Assembly: GCF_014701095.1 (NCBI RefSeq)
Contig: NZ_AP023439.1
Coordinates: 1,104,001 to 1,168,000 of the forward strand
Direction: 5' to 3'
From: Streptomyces tuirus
GTDB lineage: Bacteria; Actinomycetota; Actinomycetes; Streptomycetales; Streptomycetaceae
Length of the DNA: 64,000 nt
Under the pieces are notes generated by a model. The model was not told where the DNA came from. It was given only the letters and a program-made list of their open reading frames with translations, and made no database searches. Shown piece by piece: positions 1 through 13,037 of this stretch. Every line of letters begins with the position of its first letter. Within the stretch, counting starts at the first letter, position 1. Made by a program: the position numbers and the translations under genes.

Positions 1-1302
<1,302 letters not shown>

Positions 1303-1311
1303 CGCTGGCTC

Positions 1312-1752
1312 TCAGTCCCTCTTCCCTCGGGCGCTGCGCCGGGTGACCGTGCGGCCCACGATCACGGTACGCCTGGACGCCTTGGCGGGCACGTCCTCCT
1401 TGCGGCCGCCCAGGGCCCGGCGCACGCCGTAGCCGAAGGCCGCGACCTTGACCAGGGGGCCGCCGAAGGTGGAGGCGACGGTCGTCGACAGCGCCGAGGC
1501 GTTCGACGTGACCTCCTGGACGTCGGAGGCGATCGAGTCGACCCGGTCGATCTGGGTCTGCGCGGAGCGCACCGCCGCGGAGGCGTCGGCCAGCAGCGGG
1601 ACGGCCTGGTCGGTCACGTCCGCCACGAGCTTGGTGGTCGCCTTGAGCGTCTGGGCCACCCTCGCCAGCGCGACGGCTAGGAAGGAGACCAGGATCGCCC
1701 AGAAGACGGCCACCAGGATCCCGGCAACCTCTCCACCGGACACTGTGTGCAC
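1312..1752 (-). CDS. DUF948-domain membrane protein
   Basis: 146 residues from a GTG start preceded by GGGAGCGGGT. One transmembrane segment lies at about residues 8-30 (VAGILVAVFWAILVSFLAVAL). A long helical region follows, rich in small and polar residues, which resembles methyl-accepting or coiled-coil proteins (typical DUF948). The C-terminal tail is strongly basic (RRTVIVGRTVTRRSARGKR). It is the first gene of the operon leading into alaS. Function is not known; the B. subtilis DUF948 protein is a general stress protein, but extending that role here is only a guess. Confidence 0.85.
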   Translation of the reverse strand: MHTVSGGEVAGILVAVFWAILVSFLAVALARVAQTLKATTKLVADVTDQAVPLLADASAAVRSAQTQIDRVDSIASDVQEVTSNASALSTTVASTFGGPLVKVAAFGYGVRRALGGRKEDVPAKASRRTVIVGRTVTRRSARGKRD

Positions 1753-1872
1753 CCGCTCCCTGAAACGTGCCTGAACATCAAAAAGTCGTGCGACGAGCCT
1801 ATCGCGCCGGAGGTTGCGCTCCGTACCGGTTTCCCGCGCGGGAGCAGGGGAATCGCGAAGCCCGCCGGCTCG

Positions 1873-1890
1873 CCCACCCGGACGGGTGGG
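1873..1890. terminator. Hairpin downstream of rpsD
   Basis: CCCACCC (1873-1879), loop GGAC, GGGTGGG (1884-1890) lies 37 bases past the rpsD stop. There is no clear U-tract, which is common for Streptomyces terminators. It separates rpsD from the DUF948-alaS operon. Confidence 0.45.
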
Positions 1891-1927
1891 GAGACGACGG
1901 GCTGGGGTACCGCGTGCCTGCCGAGGA

Positions 1928-2542
1928 TCAGCGGGCGTAGTACTCGACGACGAGCTGCTCGTCGCAGATCACCGGGATCTCCTTGCGGTTCGGCTCGCGG
2001 TCCAGGCGGAACGCCAGGCCCTTGAGGTTCACCTGGAGGTAGCGCGGGGTCTCACCGTCGGGGGCGAAGCCACCCTCACGAGCGATCGTGAAGAGGGTCT
2101 TCTCCTTGGAGCGCTCGCGGACCTGCACGACGTCGTCCGGACGGACACGGAAGGAGGGCTTGTCGACCTTCTTGCCGTTGACGGCGATGTGGCCGTGCAC
2201 GACCATCTGGCGGGCCTGGTAGATCGTGCGGGCGATGCCCGAACGCAGGACCAGGGCGTCGAGACGGCGCTCGAGCTCGATGATCAGGGCCTCACCGGTC
2301 TTGCCCTGGACCTTGGAGGCACGCTCGTAGGCGCGGACGAGCTGGCGCTCGGACACGTCGTACTGCGCGCGCAGACGCTGCTTCTCGAGCAGACGGACCT
2401 TGTAGTCCGAGTTCTGCTTGCGGCCGCGGCCGTGCTCACCCGGCGGGTAGGGGCGGGCCTCGAAGTACTTGACGGCCTTCGGGGTCAGCGCGATGCCGAG
2501 GGCACGCGACTTCTTGACCTTGGGGCGGGACTGGTTCGCCAC
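1928..2542 (-). CDS. rpsD: 30S ribosomal protein S4
   Basis: 204-residue S4, a primary 16S rRNA-binding protein of the small subunit body. It starts (V/M)[18 protein letters not shown] and has the S4 N-terminal domain ([31 protein letters not shown]) and the S4 RNA-binding fold ([34 protein letters not shown]). The frame is open further upstream, but the GTG at 2542 gives the family-standard N-terminus and is preceded by AAGGAAAG. It is monocistronic here, with a structured 300-base region upstream. This is the C-minus (zinc-independent) form, lacking the N-terminal Cys cluster of zinc-binding S4. Confidence 0.97.
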   Translation of the reverse strand: MANQSRPKVKKSRALGIALTPKAVKYFEARPYPPGEHGRGRKQNSDYKVRLLEKQRLRAQYDVSERQLVRAYERASKVQGKTGEALIIELERRLDALVLRSGIARTIYQARQMVVHGHIAVNGKKVDKPSFRVRPDDVVQVRERSKEKTLFTIAREGGFAPDGETPRYLQVNLKGLAFRLDREPNRKEIPVICDEQLVVEYYAR

Positions 2543-2846
2543 TGTTTTTCGCTTTCCTTGTATCGGCTTGTCAGGGTTGAGGGAGGTCGCATCCGCAGCC
2601 GGGGAAACCCGCCTGGGGCCCTGAGGGGCACCGGGTGGGCAGCCGCTCCCTGGTCTGGGCACATACGTGCAGCACGCGAGTGGCCCACCGACCGCTCCCG
2701 TCGTGCGACGGGTGGTGGTGGGCTGCCCGCGACACCGTTCGACGGTGCGCGACGCTCCTGGAGCCGGTCCCGGGGGACCGGGCTCCGGCCGACTGCCCCG
2801 TTCTGACTGCACGGGACGCGGCACTCCGGTCGAGTTTACAGGGTGC
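2543..2846 (-). promoter_or_regulatory. Structured rpsD 5' leader (candidate autoregulatory RNA)
   Basis: This 304-base gap carries no convincing gene but several stable inverted repeats: 2760-2786 (GGAGCC/GGCTCC with GGTCCC/GGGACC inside), 2733-2747 (CACCGT-TCG-ACGGTG), and 2697-2712 (CCCGTCG/CGACGGG) enclosed by 2683-2689 and 2717-2723 (GCCCACC/GGTGGGC). A possible -10 TAAACT lies at about 2834-2839 just beyond the rarA stop. S4 is a known translational autoregulator in other bacteria. That these hairpins do this job here is inference. Confidence 0.4.
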
Positions 2847-4199
2847 TCAGGACCGCTTTCGACCGAGGTTCTTCCGGGTCCACTCCACCGCGTCCGCGTA
2901 GCGGGCCTCCGCGCCGTGCCGGGTCGGCTCGTAGTACTCGCGGCCCTTCAGTTCGTCGGGGGCGTACTGCTGGGCCGCGATGCCCTCCGGCAGGTCGTGC
3001 GGATAGATGTAGCCCTGGCCGTGGCCGAGCTTGGTCGCGCCCTTGTAGTGGCTGTCGCGCAGGTGGGCGGGGACGGGTCCGGCCAGGCCCTTGCGGACAT
3101 CCTCCAGGGCCGCGCCGATCGCGGTGGTCGCGGCGTTGGACTTGGGGGCCAGGGCGAGGGCGATCGTGGCGTGGCTGAGGGTGAGGGCGGCTTCGGGGAA
3201 GCCGATCATGGCGACGGCCTGCGCGGCGGCGACCGCCGTCTGCAGAGCGGTCGGGTCGGCCAGGCCGATGTCCTCGCTGGCGGAGATCATCAGGCGGCGG
3301 GCGATGAAGCGGGGGTCCTCGCCGGCCTCGATCATCCGGGCCAGGTAATGCAGGGCGGCGTCGACGTCGGAGCCGCGGATGGACTTGATCAGGGCGCTGG
3401 CCACGTCGTAGTGCTGGTCGCCGTCGCGGTCGTACTTCACGGCGGCCCGGTCGACCGTCTCCTCCAGGGTGGTCAGGCCGATCTCCGCCTCGCCCTTGTC
3501 GAGGGCGGCTCCGGCGGCCGCCTCCAGGGCGGTGAGGGCGCGGCGGGCGTCGCCGCCGGCGATGCGCAGGAGGTGGTCCTCGGTCTCCTCGGGGAGGGTG
3601 ACGGCCTCCTTGAGGCCGCGCTCGTCGGTGAGGGCGCGGCGGATGAGGCTCCTGATGTCCTCGTCCGTGAGGGGTTCGAGGGTGAGCAGCAGGGAGCGGG
3701 ACAGCAGGGGGGAGATCACCGAGAAGTACGGGTTCTCCGTCGTCGCCGCGATGAGCGTCACCCAGCGGTTCTCGACGGCCGGGAGCAGGGAGTCCTGCTG
3801 GGCCTTGCTGAAGCGGTGGATCTCGTCGAGGAAGAGGACGGTCTCCTTGCCGTAGCCGCCGGAGGCGCGGCGGGCGCCGTCGATGACCGCGCGGACCTCC
3901 TTGACGCCCGCGGTGATCGCGGACAGCTCCACGAAGCGGGCGTCGGTCGCCTTGGAGACGACGTAGGCCAGGGTGGTCTTGCCGGTGCCGGGCGGGCCCC
4001 AGAGGAGCACCGAGGAGGGGCCGGCCGGGCCGGACGCCTCCCCGACCAGTCTGCGCAGCGGTGAGCCCGGCTTCAGCAGATGCTGCTGCCCCACGACCTC
4101 GTCGAGGGTACGCGGGCGCATGCGCACGGCCAGGGGGCTGCTGGACGGCTCCTTCTCCTGGCGTTCTTCGGCTGCGGCAGTGAACAGGTCGGGCTCCAC
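2847..4199 (-). CDS. rarA: Replication-associated recombination protein A (RarA/MgsA AAA+ ATPase)
   Basis: 450 residues, GTG start ([15 protein letters not shown]). This is a clamp-loader-like AAA+ ATPase acting at stalled replication forks. Walker A GPPGTGKT is at residues 68-75, Walker B with DEIHRF at about 125-130, and sensor/arginine-finger motifs include [18 protein letters not shown]. The C-terminal MgsA-type region ([43 protein letters not shown]) is diagnostic of RarA and distinguishes it from RuvB or DnaX. Length matches the family. It lies downstream of the VKOR gene with a 56-base gap, so it may be separately transcribed. Confidence 0.93.
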   Translation of the reverse strand: MEPDLFTAAAEERQEKEPSSSPLAVRMRPRTLDEVVGQQHLLKPGSPLRRLVGEASGPAGPSSVLLWGPPGTGKTTLAYVVSKATDARFVELSAITAGVKEVRAVIDGARRASGGYGKETVLFLDEIHRFSKAQQDSLLPAVENRWVTLIAATTENPYFSVISPLLSRSLLLTLEPLTDEDIRSLIRRALTDERGLKEAVTLPEETEDHLLRIAGGDARRALTALEAAAGAALDKGEAEIGLTTLEETVDRAAVKYDRDGDQHYDVASALIKSIRGSDVDAALHYLARMIEAGEDPRFIARRLMISASEDIGLADPTALQTAVAAAQAVAMIGFPEAALTLSHATIALALAPKSNAATTAIGAALEDVRKGLAGPVPAHLRDSHYKGATKLGHGQGYIYPHDLPEGIAAQQYAPDELKGREYYEPTRHGAEARYADAVEWTRKNLGRKRS

Positions 4200-4255
4200 G
4201 TCAGAAACCCTAAATCACGGCACTGACAATCCGGCCGGGCCCCGGAACCAGGGGC

Positions 4256-4912
4256 TCAGCTCAGCCAGAAGTCCCACCAGCGGGTCAGGATCAGCATGCC
4301 GATGATGCCGATGTGCAGCACGGGCATGACCCAGGTGAACTCGCCGAAGAAGCTCTTGAGCCAGGTCGGGGCGGGCAGGAAACCCTTGCGGATGTTGAAC
4401 GACGTCACGTACCAGAACATCAGGATCGTGGCGACCCAGGCGAGGCTGCACCACAGGCAGAGCGCGTTGATCCGGTACAGGGACTGGAACATCAGCCAGG
4501 CGCAGAAGACCACGCCGAAGAGGCAGCCTGCGTTGAAGGTGAGCCAGTACCAGCGCGGGAAGCGGGCGCGGGCGAGCAGCGCCACGCCGACGCCGATGAC
4601 GATGCCGTAGCAGACGAGGCCGAGCATCGGGTTCGGGAAGCCGAAGACGGCGGCCTGCTTGCTCTCCATGACGCTGCCGCAGGAGACGACCGGGTTGAAG
4701 CTGCAGCCGGGCGTGAACGTCTTGCCCTCGACCTTGGCCTCGAGGATCTTGAACTTGTCGATCGTGATGACCCACGCGGCGAGCAGTCCGGCCGCGCCGG
4801 TGATCACCAGCAGCAGGGCGAGGGCCCGGCTGCCGCCCTCCGCGCGCGGTGCGACCGCGGCGCGCTCCGGCTCGGATTCCGTGGAGACGTCCCTGACTGT
4901 CGTCTTGCTCAT
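4256..4912 (-). CDS. Vitamin K epoxide reductase (VKOR) family membrane protein
   Basis: 218 residues as called. Multi-span membrane protein with the bacterial VKOR signatures: a periplasmic-loop cysteine pair ([13 protein letters not shown], about residues 70-82) and the quinone-site CxxC motif in CLWC ([13 protein letters not shown]). Such proteins reoxidise DsbA-like or thioredoxin-like partners using quinones, so a role in disulfide formation outside the membrane is likely. The frame stays open far upstream; I chose the ATG of MSKTTVRDV. An upstream ATG at 4960 (MALPEDVQ) would add 16 residues but has no visible ribosome site. No fused thioredoxin domain is present. Confidence 0.85.
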   Translation of the reverse strand: MSKTTVRDVSTESEPERAAVAPRAEGGSRALALLLVITGAAGLLAAWVITIDKFKILEAKVEGKTFTPGCSFNPVVSCGSVMESKQAAVFGFPNPMLGLVCYGIVIGVGVALLARARFPRWYWLTFNAGCLFGVVFCAWLMFQSLYRINALCLWCSLAWVATILMFWYVTSFNIRKGFLPAPTWLKSFFGEFTWVMPVLHIGIIGMLILTRWWDFWLS

Positions 4913-5282
4913 CACGCCGATTCCGTCACTTGAGACCTGAACATCTTCGGGCAGGGCCATTGTGCCGCACAGGCGCCCGTGTCCACCGTTCAGTGAACAT
5001 AAGGACGTCCGCCCGGTCGCCCCTGAGGGGTGCGTTCCGGCCGACGCTCGTCGCAGGGCGGCACAGGGGTACGAACGCGCCGTGGACCTGCGGGGCTGCG
5101 CAAAGGAGTTCCTGCTCGGGTCGGACCCGGCGACCGGCACGCGCGCGTGGCGCTCCCGTCCCGGAATCGTCCGGCAGGACGAATCGGCGCTCGCCGAGTT
5201 GACGTTCATGGAGACCGGGCGGCACTTCCCCCGCTGCCACCCCCGGCCGCGTGACGGCAAGATCTGGCCGGTTCTGTTCATC
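4913..5282. other. Intergenic region between hisS terminator and VKOR gene
   Basis: About 370 bases with no credible gene; the open frames on both strands lack ribosome sites and family features. On the minus strand, TGGACA followed 15-16 bases later by CACAAT (about 4960-4988) is a weak promoter candidate for the VKOR gene. Otherwise I see nothing here. Confidence 0.5.
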
Positions 5283-5331
5283 AACGGCCTCGGCCTCCAC
5301 AGCCGCGTGGGCTGTGGAGGCCGAGGCCGTT
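5283..5331. terminator. Perfect 21-bp hairpin after hisS
   Basis: Left arm 5283-5303 (AACGGCCTCGGCC...), 7-base loop, right arm 5311-5331, perfectly complementary over 21 bp. It sits 17 bases after the hisS stop on the minus strand. It is expected to act as a strong terminator or RNA 3'-end stabiliser; no long U-tract follows. Confidence 0.8.
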
Positions 5332-5348
5332 CTCGTCCGGGCCGCTGA

Positions 5349-6611
5349 TCAGCCCAAGCGCGCTTCCAGCTCCGCCACGATCTCGTTCACGCCCACCGCC
5401 GTCTGTTCGCCGGACTCCATGTCCTTGAGCTGGACGACGCCCTCGGCGAGGTCGCGTTCGCCGGCGACGACCGTGTACCGGGCTCCGCTGCGGTTGGCGT
5501 TCTTCATCGCGCCCTTGAGGCCCTTGCCGCCGTAGGCGAAGTCGGCCGCGATGCCGTTCTTGCGCAGTTCGGTGACCTTGGCGAACAGGACGCGGCGGGC
5601 CTCCTCGCCGAGCGGGACGGCGAACACGCTGGTGGTGGCGGGCAGTTCCAGCTCGACGCCCTCCGCCTGCAGGGCGAGGACCGTGCGGTCGACGCCGAGG
5701 GCCCAGCCGACGGACGGCAGCGCCGGGCCGCCGATCATCTCGGAGAGGCCGTCGTAGCGGCCGCCGCCGCCCACCGCGGACTGCGAGCCGAGACCGTCGT
5801 GGACGAACTCGAAGGTGGTGCGGGTGTAGTAGTCCAGGCCGCGGACCAGCTTCGGGTCGTCCTCGAAGGTCACGCCCGCCGCCGTGATCAGCTCGCGGAC
5901 CTCCTCGTGGTACGCCTTGCACGCGTCGCACAGGTAGTCACGCAGCAGCGGCGCGTCCCCCAGCTGCTTCTGGACCGACTCGCGCTTGTCGTCCAGGACG
6001 CGCAGCGGGTTGATCTCGGCGCGGCGCAGGGTGTCCTCGTCCAGGTCCAGGCCGCGCAGGAACTCCTGCAGCGCCGACCGGTAGACGGGGCGGCACTCCT
6101 GGTCGCCGAGGCTGTTGAGGAGGATCCGGAAGTTGCGCAGGCCCAGCGAGCGGTACGCCTGGTCGGCCAGGATGAGCAGCTCGGCGTCCAGCGCCGGGTC
6201 CTCGGCGCCGATCGCCTCGGCGCCCACCTGGGAGAAGTGGCGGTAACGGCCCTTCTGCGGACGCTCGTAGCGGTAGTACGAGCCGGAGTACCAGAGCTTG
6301 ACCGGGAGATTGCCGGCCTTGTGCAGGTTGGCCTCCAGCGCCGCGCGCAGGACGGAGGCCGTGCCCTCGGGGCGCAGGGCGAGCCGGTCGCCGCCCTTGG
6401 TCTCGAAGGCGTACATCTCCTTGGTCACGATGTCGGTGGACTCACCGACCCCGCGCGCGAAGAGTTCGACGCTCTCGAAGCCCGGCGTCTCGATGTAGCC
6501 GTAGCCGGAGTTGCGCAGCGGGGCGGCGATCGCCTCGCGGACGGCGAGGTAGGCGGCGCTGTCCGGGGGGATCAGGTCGTACGTGCCCTTGGGGGCCTTG
6601 AAGGTGCTCAC
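5349..6611 (-). CDS. hisS: Histidyl-tRNA synthetase
   Basis: 420 residues from the GTG of (V)[17 protein letters not shown]. Class II synthetase that charges tRNA-His in the cytoplasm. Motif 2 and the histidine-binding signatures are visible: [51 protein letters not shown], and GGRYDGL. The C-terminal anticodon-binding domain includes [23 protein letters not shown]. The frame is open upstream, but that extension overlaps the preceding gene and lacks family similarity. It lies 11 bases after the metallo-beta-lactamase gene stop, so the two form an operon. Confidence 0.97.
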   Translation of the reverse strand: MSTFKAPKGTYDLIPPDSAAYLAVREAIAAPLRNSGYGYIETPGFESVELFARGVGESTDIVTKEMYAFETKGGDRLALRPEGTASVLRAALEANLHKAGNLPVKLWYSGSYYRYERPQKGRYRHFSQVGAEAIGAEDPALDAELLILADQAYRSLGLRNFRILLNSLGDQECRPVYRSALQEFLRGLDLDEDTLRRAEINPLRVLDDKRESVQKQLGDAPLLRDYLCDACKAYHEEVRELITAAGVTFEDDPKLVRGLDYYTRTTFEFVHDGLGSQSAVGGGGRYDGLSEMIGGPALPSVGWALGVDRTVLALQAEGVELELPATTSVFAVPLGEEARRVLFAKVTELRKNGIAADFAYGGKGLKGAMKNANRSGARYTVVAGERDLAEGVVQLKDMESGEQTAVGVNEIVAELEARLG

Positions 6612-6622
6612 GGAAGGTCTCG

Positions 6623-7330
6623 TCACATTCCTCGTCGGGGAGCCCGGGCGGGTCCCTGGCCGGCGGCCACCTGCCGCAGATACGGGTTGGTGGAGCGCTC
6701 CTGGCCGATGGTCGTCTGGGGGCCGTGGCCGGACAGCACCACGGTCGAGTCGTCGAGCGGCAGGCACACGCGGGCCAGCGAGTCGAGCATCTCGGCCATG
6801 TCACCGCCGGGCAGGTCGGTGCGTCCGATGGAGCCGGCGAACAGCAGGTCGCCCGAGAAGAGGATCGGCGGGATGTCCGCCGCCTCGGGCATGCCGAAGG
6901 TCACCGACCCCTTGGTATGGCCGGGTGCGTGCGCGACGGACAGCTCAAGGCCCGCCAGCTCCAGCTTCGCCCCGTCGGCGAGCTCCTTGACGTCGTCGGG
7001 CTCCCCCACGGTCAGCTCGCCCAGCAGCGGCATCCCGATGGACCGGCCGAGCGCCTTCTCGGGGTCGCTCATCATGTACCGGTCGTCGGGGTGGATCCAG
7101 GCCGGCACGTCATGCGCGCCGCACACCGGGACGACCGACGCCACGTGGTCGAGGTGGCCGTGGGTGAGGACGACGGCGACGGGCTTGAGCCGGTGCTTGC
7201 CGATCGCCTCCGCGACGCCGTCGGCGGCCTGATGGCCGGGGTCGATGATCACGCACTCCTCACCGGCGGCGGGGGCGACGAGGTAGCAGTTCGTCCCCCA
7301 GGCCCCGGCGGGGAACCCGGCAATGAGCAC
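6623..7330 (-). CDS. MBL-fold hydrolase (glyoxalase II-like)
   Basis: 235 residues, GTG start ([19 protein letters not shown]). Metallo-beta-lactamase fold with the zinc motif THGHLDHV (about residues 55-62), downstream histidine [10 protein letters not shown], aspartate [16 protein letters not shown] and final histidine [13 protein letters not shown]. This is the layout of glyoxalase II and related thioester hydrolases; the real substrate is unknown. It is cotranscribed with hisS (11-base gap), a conserved actinobacterial pairing. It diverges from the cyclophilin gene across a 167-base promoter region. Confidence 0.9.
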   Translation of the reverse strand: MLIAGFPAGAWGTNCYLVAPAAGEECVIIDPGHQAADGVAEAIGKHRLKPVAVVLTHGHLDHVASVVPVCGAHDVPAWIHPDDRYMMSDPEKALGRSIGMPLLGELTVGEPDDVKELADGAKLELAGLELSVAHAPGHTKGSVTFGMPEAADIPPILFSGDLLFAGSIGRTDLPGGDMAEMLDSLARVCLPLDDSTVVLSGHGPQTTIGQERSTNPYLRQVAAGQGPARAPRRGM

Positions 7331-7497
7331 GATCGTCCTTCGTTGTGTCGATACGGGCGGCTACGGCTGCTCACAGAGCCTACCGGCGCTGCCGATTCCT
7401 CAGCGAACCCATATACGGTACGGGGCACACGCGGGCGCTCGTCACACAGGACGCACGCGTACCGGTCGACGTAACGGACCCATGAGGAGAGAACCCG

Positions 7498-8343
7498 GTG
7501 GTCAGCCAGGAACAGCGGCGGCGTCAGCTCGCCCGGGAGAAGTTCTTGCGGCAGCAGCAGCGACGCACTGACGCGCGACGCAAGGCCCGTATCCGCAACT
7601 CCGTGATCGCCTCGGTTCTCGGCGTGATCGTGGTCCTCTCGGTGACGGTCTTCCTGACCAAGCCGTTCGAGGACGACGGCAAGAAGGAGAACGCGAACGC
7701 GGAGGTCACGCCGAGCGCCACGCCCAGCAAGGTCCCGGACCCGTGCGAGAAGCCGGCCCCGGGCAAGGTCAAGTCGCAGACCTGGAAGAAGGAACCGGCG
7801 ATGACCGTCGCCGAGTCGGCGAAGTACACGATGAAGCTGGACACGACCTGCGGCGAGATAGACGTCGCGCTGAAGGCGTCGGCGGCGCCGCACACCGTCA
7901 ACTCGTTCAACTTCCTTCTCGGCAAGGGCTATCTGGACCACAGCAAGTGCCACCGGCTCACGGACCAGGGCATCTACGTCCTGCAGTGCGGCGACCCGCA
8001 GGGCACCGGCATGGGTGGACCGGGCTACACCATCCCGGACGAGAACCTCAAGGACAAGAGCCTCAAGGGCGGGACGTACCCGGCGGGCACGGTCGCGATG
8101 GCGAACCAGTACAACGCGCAGACGAAGCAGGGCCGCGACAGCGGCGGCAGCCAGTTCTTCCTCGTCTACCAGGACAGTCAGCTGCCGCCCGACTACACAC
8201 CGTTCGGCACGGTGTCCGAGGCGGGCATGAAGGTCCTGAAGAAGATCGCGGACGCCGGGGCGCAGGCTCCCGACCCTCAGACGGGCAATACGGCGCCCAA
8301 CGCGACGGTCGTGATCAACAAGGCCACGATCACGAAATCCTGA
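7498..8343 (+). CDS. Membrane-anchored cyclophilin-type peptidyl-prolyl isomerase
   Basis: 281 residues. Basic N-terminus (QEQRRRQLAREKFLRQQQRRTDARRKARIR), one transmembrane segment at about residues 35-55 (VIASVLGVIVVLSVTVFLT), a Pro/Lys/Ser linker, then a cyclophilin domain with FNFLLGKGYLD, CHRLTDQGIYVLQCGDPQGTG, GTVAMAN and GGSQFFLVYQDSQLPPDYTPFG. It catalyses prolyl cis-trans isomerisation, probably on the outer face of the membrane. The GTG start is preceded by GAGGAGAG, 7 bases away. A cysteine pair in the domain may form a disulfide, which would fit an extracytoplasmic site. Confidence 0.93.
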   Translation: MVSQEQRRRQLAREKFLRQQQRRTDARRKARIRNSVIASVLGVIVVLSVTVFLTKPFEDDGKKENANAEVTPSATPSKVPDPCEKPAPGKVKSQTWKKEPAMTVAESAKYTMKLDTTCGEIDVALKASAAPHTVNSFNFLLGKGYLDHSKCHRLTDQGIYVLQCGDPQGTGMGGPGYTIPDENLKDKSLKGGTYPAGTVAMANQYNAQTKQGRDSGGSQFFLVYQDSQLPPDYTPFGTVSEAGMKVLKKIADAGAQAPDPQTGNTAPNATVVINKATITKS

Positions 8344-8427
8344 CCCCCAACTGCGAAATTTCGGTCGCGCGGGATGCGGACACGCCCCCCGCCGGTCGCC
8401 TATGTTGGCCGTGACGAAACTGTGGAC

Positions 8428-8463
8428 GATGCCCGGGGGAGCTTCAGGCCCCTCGCAGGCATC
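8428..8463 (+). promoter_or_regulatory. Leader hairpin just before the DUF349 gene
   Basis: GATGCC (8428-8433) pairs with GGCATC (8458-8463), with an inner GGGG/CCCC pair (8436-8439 and 8449-8452). The Shine-Dalgarno GGAGGAGG begins within 5 bases of the stem. A -10-like TATGTT lies at 8401-8406. This may be a translational control structure or simply local pairing. Confidence 0.3.
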
Positions 8464-8479
8464 ATGTGGAGGAGGCGCT

Positions 8480-9709
8480 GTGAGCAGCGACCCGTGGGGC
8501 CGCGTCGACGAGACGGGGACCGTGTACGTGCGTACGGCCGACGGCGAGCAGGTCGTCGGTTCCTGGCAGGCAGGCTCCCCCGAGGAGGCGCTGGCCTATT
8601 TCGAGCGCAAGTACGAGGGCCTGGTTGTCGAGATCGGCCTCCTCGAGAAGCGAGTGAAGACCACCGACCTGTCGGCCAAGGACGCCCAGGCCGCCATCGA
8701 CCACATCCGCGAGCAGGTCGACGCGCATCACGTGGTGGGCGACCTGGACGCCCTGCGGGTCCGGCTGGACAAGCTCGTGGAGCTGGTGGAAGCGCGCCGT
8801 GAGGAGCGCAAGGCGCAGCGTGCGAAGCAGTCCGACGAGGCCCGGCACGCCAAGGAGGCGCTGGTCACCGAGGCGGAGGAGCTGTCGCAGTCCGACCAGT
8901 GGCGGGCGGCCGGTGAGCGGCTGCGGGCCCTGGTGGACACCTGGAAGGGTCTGCCGCGCCTGGACCGCAAGTCCGACGACGAGCTGTGGCACCGGTTCTC
9001 GCACGCGCGGTCGGCGTTCTCCAAGCGGCGCAAGCAGCACTTCGCGCAGCTGGACGCGCAGCGCGAGGAGGCCCGCAAGACCAAGGAGCGGCTGGTCTCC
9101 GAGGCCGAGGCGCTGTCGAACTCGACGGACTGGGGCGTGACGGCGGCGCGCTACCGCGAGCTGATGGCGGAGTGGAAGGCCGCGGGCCGCGCTCAGCGCG
9201 AGCACGAGGACGACCTGTGGAACCGCTTCCGCGGCGCCCAGGACGTCTTCTTCGCGGCCCGCAGCTCGGTCTTCGCCGAGCGGGACGCCGAGCAGTCGGA
9301 GAACCTCAAGCTCAAGGAGGAGCTGGCCGAGGAGGCCGAGAAGCTCCTGCCGGTCACGGACCTGAAGGCGGCCCGTGCCGCGTTCCGGAACGTGAACGAG
9401 CGCTGGGAGGCCATCGGCCATGTGCCGCGCGACGCCCGGCCGAAGGTCGAGGGCCGGATGCACGCGGTCGAGCGGGCCATCCAGGAGGCCGAGGAGGCCG
9501 AGTGGCGCCGGACGAACCCGGAGGCACGTGCGCGTGCCGAGGGTCTGACCGGCCAGCTCCAGGCGGCGGTGGACAAGCTGCGGGGCCAGGTCGAGCAGGC
9601 CCGTGCGCAGGGCAACAACGCCAAGGCGGACAAGCTCCAGCGTGAGCTCGACGGCCGCCAGGCGCTGCTGGACCAGGCGCTGAAGGGCCTGCAGGAGTTC
9701 GGGGGCTGA
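8480..9709 (+). CDS. DUF349 coiled-coil protein
   Basis: 409 residues from the GTG (V)SSDPWGRVDETG, chosen because GGAGGAGG precedes it at ideal spacing. A small N-terminal domain (VYVRTADGEQVVGSWQAGSPEEALAYFERKYE) is followed by long charged helices containing at least three DUF349 repeats, recognised by the recurring W...G..R....LW.RF...(R/Q) pattern (LDRKSDDELWHRFSHAR, REHEDDLWNRFRGAQ, NERWEAIGHVPRDARP). Almost the whole protein is predicted coiled coil. Molecular role is unknown. It is monocistronic and ends at a strong bidirectional terminator facing relA. Confidence 0.88.
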   Translation: MSSDPWGRVDETGTVYVRTADGEQVVGSWQAGSPEEALAYFERKYEGLVVEIGLLEKRVKTTDLSAKDAQAAIDHIREQVDAHHVVGDLDALRVRLDKLVELVEARREERKAQRAKQSDEARHAKEALVTEAEELSQSDQWRAAGERLRALVDTWKGLPRLDRKSDDELWHRFSHARSAFSKRRKQHFAQLDAQREEARKTKERLVSEAEALSNSTDWGVTAARYRELMAEWKAAGRAQREHEDDLWNRFRGAQDVFFAARSSVFAERDAEQSENLKLKEELAEEAEKLLPVTDLKAARAAFRNVNERWEAIGHVPRDARPKVEGRMHAVERAIQEAEEAEWRRTNPEARARAEGLTGQLQAAVDKLRGQVEQARAQGNNAKADKLQRELDGRQALLDQALKGLQEFGG

Positions 9710-9719
9710 GCAGTCCGTC

Positions 9720-9758
9720 GAAAGGGGCTCCCGTACGAGGTGTACGGGAGCCCCTTTC
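9720..9758. terminator. Bidirectional terminator between DUF349 gene and relA
   Basis: A 17-bp perfect stem with left arm from 9720 (GAAAGGGGCTCCCGTAC), loop GAGGT, and right arm ending 9758. The A/T-rich outer ends give U-runs on both strands. It lies between convergent genes. Confidence 0.9.
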
Positions 9759-9782
9759 GTGTGGTCGTGCGCGACGACCGGG

Positions 9783-12305
<2,523 letters not shown>

Positions 12306-12362
12306 GAGGGCTCCTCGTGCGCGATCCGGGTCCCCCGGTCAGGTTCCGGAGACCCCATGGTA

Positions 12363-12385
12363 GCGATCCTGAGCTCCAGGATCGC
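12363..12385. promoter_or_regulatory. Inverted repeat upstream of relA
   Basis: GCGATCCT (12363-12370) and AGGATCGC (12378-12385) flank 7 bases, 58 bases before the relA start. It could be an operator or a leader stem. No matching regulator is identified. Confidence 0.3.
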
Positions 12386-12424
12386 CTTCAGGCCAATGTG
12401 AGGGCCGTCTACCGGCACAACGCG

Positions 12425-12459
12425 GGAGGCGGGCTCCGGATTCCTCCGGGCCCGCCTCC
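12425..12459 (-). terminator. Hairpin after apt
   Basis: GGAGGCGGGC (12425-12434) pairs with GCCCGCCTCC (12450-12459), with an inner CCGG/CCGG extension. It lies about 40 bases past the apt stop. Likely ends the yajC-secD-secF-apt transcript at least in part. Confidence 0.7.
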
Positions 12460-12497
12460 ACGGTGTCGTGCCGGTGTCCGCCGGGACACCGCGGTCG

Positions 12498-13037
12498 CTA
12501 CACGGTGAGCAGCGCCTCCAGCGTGGCGCCGTTCAGCACCGGCTCCAGGCGGGCGCGGCCGCTCAGGAAGCCGAGCTCCATGAGGACGGCGAGCCCCGCG
12601 ACCTCGGCGCCGGCCCGGCGGATGAGCTGGACCGAGGCCTCGGCGGTGCCGCCGGTGGCGAGGACGTCGTCGACGATCAGCACACGGTCCTCGGCGGTGA
12701 GGTCCTCGGCGTGCACCTCGATCTCCGCCGAGCCGTACTCCAGGTCGTAGGACTGGGCGAGGGTCGCTCCGGGGAGCTTGCCCGCCTTGCGCACGGGGAT
12801 GAAGCCGATACCGGCGCGGACGGCGACCGGGGCGCCGAGGATGAAGCCGCGGGCCTCCAGGCCGACGACCTTGGTGGCACGCGTACGCTCGGCGATCTCG
12901 GCGAGGGCGTCCGTCAGGGCCGTGAACGCCGCCGGGTCCGCCAGGAGCGGGGTGATGTCCTTGAACATCACGCCCGGCTCCGGGTAGTCGGCCACGTCGC
13001 GGATGCGGCTGAGCAGCAGCTCCTTGATGTCGGTCAT
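12498..13037 (-). CDS. apt: Adenine phosphoribosyltransferase
   Basis: 179 residues (MTDIKELLLSRIRDVADYPEPGVMFKDITPLL). Salvage enzyme converting adenine plus PRPP to AMP. The PRPP-binding loop VLIVDDVLATGGTA and the family motif GLEARGFILGAPVA are clear. The ATG overlaps the secF stop (ATGA), so translation is coupled to secF. Its position between secDF and relA is the standard actinobacterial order and may link purine salvage with (p)ppGpp metabolism. That functional link is inference. Confidence 0.97.
   Translation of the reverse strand: MTDIKELLLSRIRDVADYPEPGVMFKDITPLLADPAAFTALTDALAEIAERTRATKVVGLEARGFILGAPVAVRAGIGFIPVRKAGKLPGATLAQSYDLEYGSAEIEVHAEDLTAEDRVLIVDDVLATGGTAEASVQLIRRAGAEVAGLAVLMELGFLSGRARLEPVLNGATLEALLTV

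Noticed and set aside
4962..5348. 128-residue plus frame between hisS and the VKOR gene
   Set aside because: No ribosome site, ends inside the hisS terminator hairpin, and has no recognisable features.
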